From Myxococcales bacterium (lineage in GTDB: Bacteria > Myxococcota_A > Polyangia > Fen-1088): a stretch of DNA of 10,862 bases. The stretch covers positions 1-10,862 of the forward strand of contig PMZX01000040.1 in assembly GCA_003170035.1 (NCBI GenBank), given 5' to 3'. Positions 1 through 7,896 of this stretch are shown here, piece after piece. Within the stretch, counting starts at the first letter, position 1; each line of letters opens with the position of its first letter. The notes under the pieces are model-generated. The model made no database searches, was not told where the DNA came from, and worked only from the letters and a program-made list of their open reading frames with translations. Made by a program: the position numbers and the translations under genes.

Positions 1-3000
1 CTCTTCGACATGGCCGAGGCGGCCGAGACCATGCTCAACGAGCCGCGCCGGGCCTTCGAGCTCTTCCGGCGTGCCTACGTCGAGAAGCCCGACGAGGAGA
101 CGTTGGCTCGCTTGGAGGTGACCGCCGAGGCCCACGGGCTGTGGGAGGATCTCATCAAGGTGTACGCGGGCGAGGGTGCGCGCTCGGCGGACCCGCTCGC
201 CCAGGTGCAGGTGGCCATGAAGGTGGCCAGCTTGTGCGAGAGCCGGCTGCAGCAACCGGCGCGCGCCTTCACCGTACTGCGCGAGGCACTGGCCCACGAC
301 CCGGCCGGCGAGGTCCTGCTGGCAGAACTGGAACGGCTGGCTCGCACGACGAAGGATTGGCAAGGGCTGCTCGATGTCTACTCACAGGTGGCGCGCGGCC
401 GTCCTGCACCGGAAGACCGCTTCGCCCTGCTCTGCCTGCGCGCAGGCGTGCGCGAGACCGAGATGGGCGATCCTTCGGGTGCGTTTGACGAACTGTTGCG
501 CGCTTTCGCCCTCTTTCCAGTCCACGAGGCCACCCGGCTGGAAATCCTGCGTCTGGCCGAGGTCACCGGGCGCTGGGAGGATGCGCTGGCGGTTGAAGGG
601 CAGGCCTTCGCACGGGCCACCACCACGGCGGAGAAGGTGACCGTGGCACAGCGGGCGGCCGCCTTGGTCGAGGACAAGGTCAAAGATCGGGTTCGTGCCT
701 TCCGCGCCTACCTGAATGCCTTCCGGTTGGCGCCCGAAGACGGAGAGATTGCGGCCAACCTGTGGCGACTGGGCTTTCTCATCGGCCGCTATGAGGACGC
801 GGGGCCGGCAGCGGCTTCTGCCGCCGGGCGCATAGAGCAGCCTGAGGCCACGTCCGAGAGCGAGGTCGCCGAGGTGGATCTGACGACGCCCGCCCCGGTC
901 ATGGTGGGCGAGGCGGCCGCCCCGCAGCTTGAAATCGACGAGGTGACAGGCGAGATCGAGATTGGCGAGTTGGACATGGTTGACCCGGCCGACTTGCCTG
1001 AGCCGGCCGCGGCAGCCGGTGCGCCGGCCGCGGCCGGCTTCGAGACGCCGTGGCAGGAATGGGTGCAGGCCTATGAGTTGCTGCCCGCCGATCCGATCAC
1101 TCGGCATCACTACTTGAAGAAGCAAGCCGACATTTGGGAGCGGGGCGCCCACAACAGCGACCTGGCGTTGGAAACGCTGGAGCGGGCTTTCGTCCTGCAA
1201 ACGACAGACGAGTCCGTGCGCGCCGAGATGGAGCGCTTGGCGCGCGAGGGTGACCGCTGGGATCACGTATGCGAGATCTACCTGCGCGCGGCCGAGCGGG
1301 AGGGGCGAGAAGAGGCGGTGGCCCTGCAACTGCGGGTTGGGCAGATCCGCGAAGAGCTGGGACAGATTCCTCTGGCCGAGGAGCGCTACCGCAAGGTGGT
1401 CGTGCTGGAAACCGACAACCCGGTGGCGGTCGGACGGCTCGAAGACATGTTCCGAACTCAGGAGCGCTGGGCTGACCTGGCGCAGGTGCTGGAACGTCGG
1501 ATCACCGTGCCGGGCGGCCGCCTGGAGGGCAGCGAAGCGCGCAGCCGCGCCTTTGAACTGGCCGAACTGTACGAGAAGCGGCTGGAACGACCGTACGAAG
1601 CCGTGGACACGCTCGAGCGCTACGTGGCCAGCGCCGAGGAGGAAGAGCGCGGACTGGCGGCAGGCGACCCACGCGCGACCGAGCTGGCGATGGAGGCGCG
1701 GGTCGGCTACGCATCACTGGCGCGCCTGTATGGTCGGGTGGGCATGGCGCAGAAGGCGGCCGCGGCGCTGCAGCGTGAGTTGGAGTTGACGGGCGAGGGA
1801 GAAGACGCGCGCGAGGCGCGCTGGCGCCTGGCCGAGATCTACGAACGCGAGCTGTCGCTGCCCGCCCGGGCAGTGGACATGTACGAGGACATACTGAAGC
1901 GAGCGCCGCGGGATGCCGAGGCCCTGGCAGCGCTGGATCGTTTGCAGCAGGCCATGGGTCGCTTCGAAGCCCTGGCGGACGTGCTACGCCGGCGCGCCGA
2001 GATTTCCGAGGGTACCGAGAAGAACGAGTTGGTGTGGCGACGCGCGCGCATCCTGGAAGAGAAGTTGGGCAATCCCGAGGCTGCCGCGGCCTGTCTGCGC
2101 AGCCTGGGAGTCGACGCACTCTCCGACGAGCGGACTGCGGCCGCGCTCTTGCGCAACCTGCGCAGCGCGGGCCTGGCCCACGAGGCCCTGCGCATCCTCG
2201 AGCAGCGCATCGGCGTCCTCACCAAAGCGCGTGGCGACGCCAAGCTGATTGCAGCCCTGAATCTCGAGATGGCCCAGCTCAAGTCCGACGACCTGTCGGA
2301 CTCCAAGGGAGCCCAGCAGGCCATCGAGGCCGCCTTCGCGCTGCAGCCGGAAGATCCGGCGGTGCTCGCCGCGCTGGCGCGCTTCCACCTCAAACACAAC
2401 GACTTCCAGGCCTATGCGGCGGTTCTCTTGCGCCGGGCCGATGCTCTGGCGGGCAAGCCCGAACAGGCCGCGGCGCTGCTGGAGGCGGGCGCTGTGTTCC
2501 GCGATCAGCTCGGCCAGGTGGCCGAGGCGCGGGCCTGCTTCGAGAAGGCGGTCGACCTGCATCCTTTGAATCCCGAGGTGCTGGCGGCGCTGGCGGCCAT
2601 GTTGGCTGGCGAGGGCCGGATCGACGAGGCCACAGCCCTGTACGAGCGGCAGCTCAGCCTGTGCGACTCGCCTTCGGCCAAGGCCGCGGTGCTGACAAAC
2701 CTGGCCCGCGCGCTGTGTGAGAAACCGGACGGCCTCACCGAAGCCGAGCGCCGGCTCGACGAGGCGCTGGACCTCGACCCCAATCACCTGCCTGCCGTGG
2801 TGACCATGGCCGATATTCTGTACCGCGAAGAGCAGTGGGATCGGGCCGAGCGCAGATTGAACGAGGCACTCCGGCGCATGCGCGGCCAGCCCGAGCAGAC
2901 CGCCAAGCTGTATCACCGGCTGGGCGAGGTGTACGAGAAGCTAGGACGCCTTGACGAAGGCTACCGGCAACTGGTGGAGGCGGACAAGGCCTTGCCCGGC

Positions 3001-5010
3001 CAGCTCATGCTGCGCATTGCCCTGGGCGAGAACCGCTTCCAGGCCCGCCGCTGGCGGGACGCGGCCGCCCACCTGGATGGGATCGCGGATCATGCAGCCG
3101 CGCCCAACTACCCCGAGGAGGTGGCGCTGGCGCTGGCCCACGGCGCGATGGCCGAACTGCGACAGAAACGGCCCGAACGCGCAGCCACCCTGCACGAGGC
3201 GGCCCTGCGCCTGTCTCCCAGCCATCCGCAGACCCTGCGCGCGCTGGCCGACCTGGCGATCGAGCGCGGCGACAAGCTGGAAGCGGCGCGATCGCTGCGT
3301 CTGGTAGCCGAATCCTGTGGCGACCCGATCGAACAGTGCAGGCTGTACGAGCAGATCGGCGATCTGCACCTGGCCTTGGGGAACATGGGAGCAGCCCGCG
3401 AAGCCTACGAAGAAGCCGTGGCCCGGATTGAGGCCGACAGCCCGGAGCAAGTGCCCCTGCTCGAGAAGTCGCTGGCCGCGCAGCGGGCTGAAGGCGCCCC
3501 GCGTGCCGCCATTGAAACCGCGCGCCGGATCGCCGACATCGTGGTCGAGCCCAAGGAGCGGGCTGCGCGCCGACGCGAGATCGCCGGGTTCGAAGTGGAG
3601 CAAGGCAACTTCGACAGGGCAGCGGATTTGCTCCAGCAGGTGATCGCGGACGATCCGACAGACGAGACCGCCCTGTGGAGCCTGTGCGAGGCGTGCGAGC
3701 GAGCCGGCCGCGGGGCTGACGTGGGCGAAACCCTGCAACGAGTCCTGCCCCAACTGGCCGAGCCGGCGGCGGACGAAGAGCTGGCGCACCGTCGCGCGGA
3801 ACTGTGGGCGAGGCTGGGCGCCCTGTTGGTTCAAACCGATCCGGCGGCCGCGGTGGGCGCCTTGCAGGCGGCGATCACGGCCGACCCCGATCGGGTGGAA
3901 GCACGATTGGCTCTCGCCGAAATCTATGGCGGGCGACCCGAGCACCGAGAGATGGCCATCGAGAACCACAAGGCCATCCTGGTCTTCGATCCGATCCGAC
4001 AGGAATCCCTGCATGCTTTGGCCGCCGATCACATCCGTCTCGGGCACGTCGATCGGGCGCGTTGCCTGCTGGACGTGCTGGACGTGTTCGGCCTCGCGAC
4101 CGATGAGGACAGGGATTTTTTGGCGCAGAACCCGACGCCCGAACGCGCGGCCGACGATCCCTATGCGGGAACCCTTGAGGATGGCGGTCGCAGCCGGTAT
4201 CTGAATCCGTTGCAGGATCTGCACTTCATGGCCGAGGTGCTGGCGGCGGTGTGGGAAGGGGCGCCCGGACTCTCACAGGCCAACCTTGACAGCTTCGGCG
4301 TGACGGCCAAGGACAAGGTTTCGACGGTGGCGGACCTGGCCATAGCCCAGATCTGGGGGCAAGCCGGCAAGGCGCTGGGCAACCGGCGCACAAGTCTCTA
4401 CCTGCGACCGGATGCGGACTTCGATGGAATCAGCCTGGTTGGCGTGGCGCCCCCGGCGATCGTGGTCGGGCCGCGTTTGGCTGACGAAGCCGCCGTCGGC
4501 GAACTTCGCTTCCGCATCGGCCGTGCCCTCGAGCTCAGCCGGCCCGAGTACTTGCTGGCAGCGACGCTGCCCGCACCGGACTTCGACACGTTGTTCATGG
4601 GCGTGCTCAAGGCCTTCCACCCCAAGCACGCGCGCTTCCGCGCCGGCAGCGAAGACGCTGAGGCGGAGCAGGCCGCCAAGTTGAAGAAGGCCCTGCCCTA
4701 CAAGATCGCGAAGCGCGTGGGCGAGCTGTTTCAGGAACACGCCGAGATTGCCCTCGATCCGGCGCGTTGGCGGGAGGGGGTGCGCGAGGCGGGTAACCGC
4801 GCCGGGTTGCTCATGTGCGGCGTCGCGAGCGCGGCCGTGCGCATTGTCGGGTACGAGTCCATCCCGGGAGCCACCGTCAAGCCGGACCCGGAGACCCTGT
4901 GCGAACACGCCGGACGGCCCGGTCCCCTCCGCGACCTGCTTCGCTTCGCCGTGAGCGACGCATATCTGGATGCGCGCGATCTCCTCGGCCTGGGACGTCC
5001 GGCGGCGTAA
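1..5010 (+). CDS. Giant TPR-repeat protein, 5' end outside window
   Basis: The frame is open from base 1 (codons for Leu-Phe-Asp precede the first Met at base 10, with no ribosome binding site there), so the true start is probably upstream; at least 1666 residues are present. Residues about 1-270 and 350-1380 are degenerate TPR/HAT-like helical repeats, with units such as ARACFEKAVDLHPLNPEVL near 839 and AERRLDEALDLDPNHLPAV near 911. Residues about 273-344 form an acidic, Ala/Pro-rich, probably disordered insert. Residues about 1384-1666 are a separate non-TPR domain in which AIVVGPRLAD...ELRFRIGRALEL (near 1480-1509) resembles the M48-type pattern before and at HExxH, but without histidines. 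No signal peptide or membrane segment is visible. TPR arrays scaffold protein complexes; the specific role here is unknown. The gene ends 65 bases before the tRNA. Coding is certain, function is not. Confidence 0.93.
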   Translation, partial: LFDMAEAAETMLNEPRRAFELFRRAYVEKPDEETLARLEVTAEAHGLWEDLIKVYAGEGARSADPLAQVQVAMKVASLCESRLQQPARAFTVLREALAHDPAGEVLLAELERLARTTKDWQGLLDVYSQVARGRPAPEDRFALLCLRAGVRETEMGDPSGAFDELLRAFALFPVHEATRLEILRLAEVTGRWEDALAVEGQAFARATTTAEKVTVAQRAAALVEDKVKDRVRAFRAYLNAFRLAPEDGEIAANLWRLGFLIGRYEDAGPAAASAAGRIEQPEATSESEVAEVDLTTPAPVMVGEAAAPQLEIDEVTGEIEIGELDMVDPADLPEPAAAAGAPAAAGFETPWQEWVQAYELLPADPITRHHYLKKQADIWERGAHNSDLALETLERAFVLQTTDESVRAEMERLAREGDRWDHVCEIYLRAAEREGREEAVALQLRVGQIREELGQIPLAEERYRKVVVLETDNPVAVGRLEDMFRTQERWADLAQVLERRITVPGGRLEGSEARSRAFELAELYEKRLERPYEAVDTLERYVASAEEEERGLAAGDPRATELAMEARVGYASLARLYGRVGMAQKAAAALQRELELTGEGEDAREARWRLAEIYERELSLPARAVDMYEDILKRAPRDAEALAALDRLQQAMGRFEALADVLRRRAEISEGTEKNELVWRRARILEEKLGNPEAAAACLRSLGVDALSDERTAAALLRNLRSAGLAHEALRILEQRIGVLTKARGDAKLIAALNLEMAQLKSDDLSDSKGAQQAIEAAFALQPEDPAVLAALARFHLKHNDFQAYAAVLLRRADALAGKPEQAAALLEAGAVFRDQLGQVAEARACFEKAVDLHPLNPEVLAALAAMLAGEGRIDEATALYERQLSLCDSPSAKAAVLTNLARALCEKPDGLTEAERRLDEALDLDPNHLPAVVTMADILYREEQWDRAERRLNEALRRMRGQPEQTAKLYHRLGEVYEKLGRLDEGYRQLVEADKALPGQLMLRIALGENRFQARRWRDAAAHLDGIADHAAAPNYPEEVALALAHGAMAELRQKRPERAATLHEAALRLSPSHPQTLRALADLAIERGDKLEAARSLRLVAESCGDPIEQCRLYEQIGDLHLALGNMGAAREAYEEAVARIEADSPEQVPLLEKSLAAQRAEGAPRAAIETARRIADIVVEPKERAARRREIAGFEVEQGNFDRAADLLQQVIADDPTDETALWSLCEACERAGRGADVGETLQRVLPQLAEPAADEELAHRRAELWARLGALLVQTDPAAAVGALQAAITADPDRVEARLALAEIYGGRPEHREMAIENHKAILVFDPIRQESLHALAADHIRLGHVDRARCLLDVLDVFGLATDEDRDFLAQNPTPERAADDPYAGTLEDGGRSRYLNPLQDLHFMAEVLAAVWEGAPGLSQANLDSFGVTAKDKVSTVADLAIAQIWGQAGKALGNRRTSLYLRPDADFDGISLVGVAPPAIVVGPRLADEAAVGELRFRIGRALELSRPEYLLAATLPAPDFDTLFMGVLKAFHPKHARFRAGSEDAEAEQAAKLKKALPYKIAKRVGELFQEHAEIALDPARWREGVREAGNRAGLLMCGVASAAVRIVGYESIPGATVKPDPETLCEHAGRPGPLRDLLRFAVSDAYLDARDLLGLGRPAA

Positions 5011-5028
5011 CCCCCCACCGGCATTGCA

Positions 5029-5057
5029 TTGACACCGACCCTCGGCCTTACTATAAG
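5029..5057 (+). promoter_or_regulatory. Sigma70-type promoter of the tRNA-Leu gene
   Basis: A perfect -35 box TTGACA (5029-5034) is followed after 17 bases by TATAAG (5052-5057), five of six matches to the -10 consensus. Predicted transcription would start near 5064, leaving a leader of about 12 bases before the mature tRNA. The region is AT-richer than the flanking coding DNA. The tRNA therefore has its own promoter and does not depend on the TPR gene. Confidence 0.8.
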
Positions 5058-5075
5058 CGGCCACTCTGGCCTCCC

Positions 5076-5159
5076 GCGAGGATGGCGGAACTTGGTAGAC
5101 GCACTAGCTTGAGGTGCTAGCGGTTAACAGCCATGGGGGTTCAAGTCCCCCTCCTCGCA
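5076..5159 (+). tRNA. tRNA-Leu (anticodon GAG)
   Basis: The acceptor stem GCGAGGA (5076-5082) pairs perfectly with TCCTCGC (5152-5158), with discriminator A at 5159. The D arm contains GGCGGAACTTGGTAGACGCA, typical of bacterial leucine tRNAs. The anticodon stem CTAGC/GCTAG (5104-5108, 5116-5120) encloses loop TTGAGGT, giving anticodon GAG (5111-5113) for CUC/CUU codons. A long variable arm (5121-5134) marks a class II tRNA. The T stem GGGGG/CCCCC encloses TTCAAGT. CCA is not encoded. The gene appears intact even though its 3' half is also an integration target. Confidence 0.97.
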
Positions 5160-5202
5160 CTAGGGAGCCCCTTGGAAACAAGGGGGGTCTTGTTGTCTGG
5201 CC
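5109..5202 (+). repeat. att-like direct repeat, copy 1 (left)
   Basis: Bases 5109-5160 match 8318-8369 exactly over 52 positions, covering the anticodon loop, variable arm, T arm, 3' acceptor strand and one base beyond. Similarity continues with substitutions and small indels through the terminator hairpin to about 5202 (the shared tail is TTGTTGTC, one base, GGCC). Beyond that the sequences differ. The abrupt left edge at the anticodon loop and the gradual right edge fit an integration site better than a random duplication. Confidence 0.75.
5168..5196 (+). terminator. tRNA-Leu terminator hairpin
   Basis: CCCCTTG (5168-5174) and CAAGGGG (5179-5185) form a 7-bp stem closed by a GAAA tetraloop, followed by the T-rich GGTCTTGTTGT. 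It begins eight bases after the tRNA ends. A closely related hairpin follows the second tRNA half-copy. Confidence 0.75.
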
Positions 5203-5454
5203 TTGCTGACCTACGCGGCTTCCGGCTTGGCCAAGGAAGTGCCGCCGATACCAAGCCCACAACCAGCCCGGTGATCAGAGGCCAGACAAAACGCATGGCT
5301 GGGCAGCAAGGGGAACAAGCCCGATTCTCATTCTGGGGCATCGCGCTCTCTTGTCCGACTACGGAGAATACCTCAACTACGCCCCCTATGCCTCGTTCAC
5401 GTAGCCGGCGGCTGGCAACAGCCTCGGTCAGCTCCACACCCTGATGATCCAGTT
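5203..5454. other. Intergenic stretch without a confident gene
   Basis: No supported gene lies here. A minus-strand frame from an ATG at 5294-5296 encodes 51 residues with a hydrophobic segment (FVWPLITGLVVGLVSAAL), but it runs through the tRNA terminator into the T arm and has no ribosome binding site. It could at most be the remnant of a membrane or secreted protein cut at the att site. The rest shows no clear domain. Confidence 0.4.
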
Positions 5455-5543
5455 AGCTATCTCCCCACGAATTGCTGACGGCCCCATGAACCTGGGTCGT
5501 GCATACCGGGGGTGGGTATGTTGATGTTCCTGCCCGTGCTTCA
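5455..5543 (-). repeat. Stop-anchored spacer repeat R1
   Basis: On the minus strand this begins with the TGA of lipoprotein gene A (5543-5541). Bases 5512-5543 match 7106-7137 at 29 of 32 positions, and 5455-5475 match 7897-7917 at 19 of 21 positions. The middle aligns loosely with R3. It looks like a gene-3'-end plus spacer unit copied along with the lipoprotein genes. The CRP-like palindrome seen in R3 is degraded here. Confidence 0.7.
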
Positions 5544-6059
5544 CAAGAGACAAGGAGGCACCACGCAATCCGTCAGGCAAGAAGGGCAACAGTAATCCGT
5601 TGGGCACCATTGGGCATCGAAGCACTTGCCGTTCAGCTCGCCTAGGTCACATTCCTCGCCAGGTTCGAGAATGCCATCCCCACAGTACGCACAGGTGGGA
5701 CATGCGCAAGGGTCCGGGTTCACCTGGTACCCTGCCTCACAGGGAAGACTTGGGATCGGGCAGGTTCGAGGCCCTGCCGGACAGGCGCACAAGGATGGTG
5801 GTAGGTGATTTCCCTGAGCGTCGAAGCACCCGCATGTTTCACCCGTGCTGCCGTCGGCCCCATCTGCGCCGGCACCTCCTCCTGGACCAATCGTGCCACC
5901 AGTACCACCGGTGGTTCCGCTGCTGATGGTGATGCCTGCCTGACCACCGCTTCCGGCTCCCGCATCACCTGCACTCCTCTTCAGACCGGAGCTGCTACAC
6001 GCCAGTCCCACCAGGGCAGCTGCGAAAAGGGCTGTCACAGCCGTTGACATCTTGAACAT
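5541..6059 (-). CDS. Cys-rich lipoprotein A, CGDG-GEECD domain
   Basis: 172 residues. The signal peptide MFKMSTAVTALFAAALVGLAC predicts lipidation at Cys21 (-3 residue is Gly, so the lipobox is not ideal); Ser at +2 suggests outer membrane or surface location. Residues 22-75 are a Gly/Ser/Thr/Ala linker. Residues 76-125 are Cys-rich (CGCFDAQGN, CACPAGPRTC). Residues 126-148 hold CGDGILEPGEECDLG followed by LNGKCFDA, the Myxococcus disulfide-repeat type signature, then a Cys-dense tail (WCPTDYCCPSC). Function is unknown; such proteins are extracellular and disulfide-stabilised. It is last in a three-gene minus-strand cluster, 33 bases after gene B. No good Shine-Dalgarno is visible, so it may depend on upstream translation. 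The first 143 bp are about 90% identical to those of gene B. Confidence 0.85.
   Translation of the reverse strand: MFKMSTAVTALFAAALVGLACSSSGLKRSAGDAGAGSGGQAGITISSGTTGGTGGTIGPGGGAGADGADGSTGETCGCFDAQGNHLPPSLCACPAGPRTCPIPSLPCEAGYQVNPDPCACPTCAYCGDGILEPGEECDLGELNGKCFDAQWCPTDYCCPSCLTDCVVPPCLL
5917..6059 (-). repeat. Duplicated lipoprotein 5' end, copy in gene A
   Basis: These 143 bases encode the signal peptide and early linker of gene A. They align without gaps to 6934-7076 in gene B with about 14 mismatches by eye. This indicates recent duplication or gene conversion confined to the 5' part, since the 3' parts of A and B are unrelated. Confidence 0.8.
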
Positions 6060-6092
6060 TTGGTTTCGTTCGCACCCACTTGTTGGAGAGGG

Positions 6093-7076
6093 TCAATTCT
6101 GGCAGACGGAGCAAACGGAAGCGTCTCCGCAATGGGTGGAGGTTACGCAGGATGCTCTGCCGTTGCAGTCGTTGTAATTGAAGGAAGAACGACAAGCCGC
6201 ACCTACAGGGGCACCTATCGGTCCATCGCAGAGATAGTAGTTGTAGCCGACGTCGCCTCCGCCGAAAATCATGATCGGCCCACAGATAAGACCACCAGCA
6301 CAGCTGCCTCCTTGCTGGGGCGGTGTGCACTGGGTGTAGCACCAGCCGTCGCCACGCGGCTCGCAAAAGGAAGAGGAGCAAAGGGGCGGGCCGGCAACGC
6401 AAGGGCACATCTCGCCAAAATTGAGAACTTCGCCGGCAAGACACGGCTGGGGGTGAGGAGCGCCCGCGCGCTGAGAACTGCTATCAGGTTCCGGCTTCCC
6501 ACTCGCATCCACACCGGCATCTGAGGCACCTGCATCCACACCGGCATCCTGAGACACCATACACAGTATTGGGCCACATCCCACGTTCAAGGAATAGCAC
6601 TCGCGCTCAGCTGGGCAGGTCCCGGGGGGAAAGGTGTAGTCTCGTCCAATCCCCATGGCCACCTGGTGGTCACCTGGGTTGCACATAGGGTACAGCGCAC
6701 AGATGCCACCTTGGCTAGGAGGAGAGCCGGCCGTGCCCCCTTGGCCACCCGTGCCACCAGTGTCGGAGCTGCCAGCAGTTCCACCAGCCCCATTCGACCC
6801 GCCGGAACCAATGGTGCCACCAGTCCCTCCTGTGGTGGCACCCCCGGCTCCACCCGAACCAATGATGGTGCCACCAGTGCTGACACCTCCGGACCCACCC
6901 GGACCAATCGTCCCCCCTGAGCCTCCGGTGTTTCCGCTGCTGATGGTGCTGCCTGCCTGACCTCCGCTTGCAGCTCCCGCATCACCTGCACTCCTCTTCA
7001 GACCGGAGCTGCTGCATGCCAATCCTACCAGGCCAGATACGAAAAGGGCTGTTACAGCCGCTGGCATCTTGAACAT
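6093..7076 (-). CDS. Cys-rich lipoprotein B, long Gly-rich linker
   Basis: 327 residues from the ATG at 7076, chosen because the product then begins MFKM like A and C; an in-frame ATG at 7097 would add seven residues, and neither has a clear Shine-Dalgarno. The signal peptide ends at Cys21 (VGLAC, then SSSGLKRSAGDAGA as in A). Residues 34-125 are a Gly-rich linker with repeated GGTIGSGG-like units. Residues 132-172 form a module, CNPGD.QV...CP..RECYS...CG..LCM, shared with C. Residues 177-201 are an Asp/Ala/Gly spacer with repeated DAGVDA. Residues 212-327 are a second Cys-rich domain (CPCVAGPPLC, CTPPQQGGSC, ending CSVCQN). It lacks the CGDG module. It lies 58 bases after C and 33 before A. 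Probably surface-exposed; function unknown. Confidence 0.83.
   Translation of the reverse strand: MFKMPAAVTALFVSGLVGLACSSSGLKRSAGDAGAASGGQAGSTISSGNTGGSGGTIGPGGSGGVSTGGTIIGSGGAGGATTGGTGGTIGSGGSNGAGGTAGSSDTGGTGGQGGTAGSPPSQGGICALYPMCNPGDHQVAMGIGRDYTFPPGTCPAERECYSLNVGCGPILCMVSQDAGVDAGASDAGVDASGKPEPDSSSQRAGAPHPQPCLAGEVLNFGEMCPCVAGPPLCSSSFCEPRGDGWCYTQCTPPQQGGSCAGGLICGPIMIFGGGDVGYNYYLCDGPIGAPVGAACRSSFNYNDCNGRASCVTSTHCGDASVCSVCQN
6505..6548 (-). repeat. 17-bp direct repeat encoding DAGVDA spacer
   Basis: GCATCCACACCGGCATC occurs at 6505-6521 and 6532-6548, 27 bases (nine codons) apart, keeping frame. It encodes the repeated DAGVDA of the spacer in lipoprotein B. Such in-frame repeats can change spacer length by slippage. 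Confidence 0.8.
6934..7076 (-). repeat. Duplicated lipoprotein 5' end, copy in gene B
   Basis: Partner of 5917-6059: the same length, gap-free, about 90% identical by eye. It covers the signal peptide, lipidation site and start of the Gly-rich linker. Confidence 0.8.
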
Positions 7077-7105
7077 GGGGACCAACATGGCTCGCATGTG
7101 CCGGA

Positions 7106-7137
7106 GTGGGTATGTTGATGTTCTTGCAGGTGCTTCA
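7106..7137 (-). repeat. Stop-anchored spacer repeat R2 (short)
   Basis: These 32 bases begin on the minus strand with the TGA of gene C (7137-7135) and match 5512-5543 after gene A at 29 of 32 positions. The repeat is truncated: gene B starts about 30 bases further on, so the second half seen in R1 and R3 is missing. Confidence 0.75.
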
Positions 7138-7833
7138 TCCGGGGGTCAAGTAGCACGTCGTGGTGCAGAACACCTTGGTGCCTTGCGGACAGTTGCAAAT
7201 CTGCATGCCGTCGAGGTCCCAAGAGCCCAGCGGACAACCAGCGTCCGCTGGGTTCCCTTGGCCAGCATCCGGTGGGCTACCACTGGCGTTGGCATCGAAG
7301 CACACGCCGTTCAGGTTGCCCATGTCACACTCCTCACCCTGATCTATTTCGACAATGCCATCACCACAGCTGGGTGGCCTTTCCCCAGGCTGTCGGCCAC
7401 CCGCACCCCCATACTGGATCTCAGGGTTTCTGCATGTGATCGATTGCGTACACAAGTACTGGGTGTAACAGATACTTGGGTAGTCCACACAGGTTTCGTC
7501 CCCCTGCAGCATCTGGATATCGCCAGGATTGCACGACAGTGTATCATCACAATGCCTACCCTTGGGCAACATGCACAGTGTGGAGCCACAGTAGTCTCCC
7601 GCATCAGCGAAGTTCGTTGGGGAATAGCACTCGCGGTATGTTGGGCAGGGCCCGGAGTAGCCTGATTCTGGTCCTGTTACCTGCTGGTCGCCGGGGTTGC
7701 AGTTACAACCAGGATATGGCGGACCGCATGGCGCTAGGCCGCAAGACTCTGTGCAAGCTGCAAGAAAGACCGGGGATAAGCCAACCAACCCAGCTACGAT
7801 GATGGCTGTCACAGCCGTTGACATCTTGAACAT
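7135..7833 (-). CDS. Cys-rich lipoprotein C, CNPGD and CGDG modules
   Basis: 232 residues from the ATG at 7833, preferred over a GTG at 7857 because AAGGGGGG lies five bases upstream and the product begins MFKMSTAV like gene A. The signal peptide ends in a good lipobox LAAC (Cys27) and differs from A and B by an insertion (SPVFLA) before the cysteine. There is no Gly-rich linker. Residues 43-88 carry the CNPGDQQV...CPTYRECYS...CGSTLCM module shared with B; 101-128 repeat a shorter CNPGD unit. Residues 156-180 carry CGDGIVEIDQGEECDMG and LNGVCFDA, shared with A, then a PPDAGQGNPADAG insert and a Cys-rich end. It thus joins the modules that A and B hold separately. First gene of the C-B-A cluster, with a CRP-like palindrome 95 bases upstream of its start. 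Function unknown; likely outer surface. Confidence 0.85.
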   Translation of the reverse strand: MFKMSTAVTAIIVAGLVGLSPVFLAACTESCGLAPCGPPYPGCNCNPGDQQVTGPESGYSGPCPTYRECYSPTNFADAGDYCGSTLCMLPKGRHCDDTLSCNPGDIQMLQGDETCVDYPSICYTQYLCTQSITCRNPEIQYGGAGGRQPGERPPSCGDGIVEIDQGEECDMGNLNGVCFDANASGSPPDAGQGNPADAGCPLGSWDLDGMQICNCPQGTKVFCTTTCYLTPG

Positions 7834-7896
7834 CCGGTCCCCCCTTCGTGTGCTCACCCGATGAGCGTCAGACTCAATCGACTGGTCTGGAGATTC

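Noticed and set aside
382..1329. Long minus-strand open frame inside the TPR gene (likewise 1984-2916, 2941-4224, 4273-5064)
   Set aside because: These are antisense shadows produced by the GC-rich codon use of the TPR gene; the plus frame has continuous TPR repeats.
5341..5403. Plus-strand stretch reading SDYGEYLNYAPYASFT then stop
   Set aside because: It looks protein-like but is under 20 residues of convincing sequence, with no start, ribosome binding site or homologous context.
5133..5444. Plus-strand 103-residue frame starting inside the tRNA
   Set aside because: It begins in the tRNA variable arm and runs through the terminator; the MGVQVPLLALGS-type start is a known artefact of reading tRNA-Leu sequence.
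5455..5543. Integron attC-like site idea for the stop-anchored repeats
   Set aside because: The GTTRRRY and RYYYAAC cores are not both present, and no integron integrase is seen.
6720..6930. CRISPR-like spaced repeats in gene B
   Set aside because: The regular CCACCAGT-like pattern is low-complexity codon repetition of a Gly-rich linker, without repeat/spacer structure.
6655..6960. Plus-strand Pro/Val-rich 101-residue frame
   Set aside because: It is the antisense of the Gly-rich linker of lipoprotein B.
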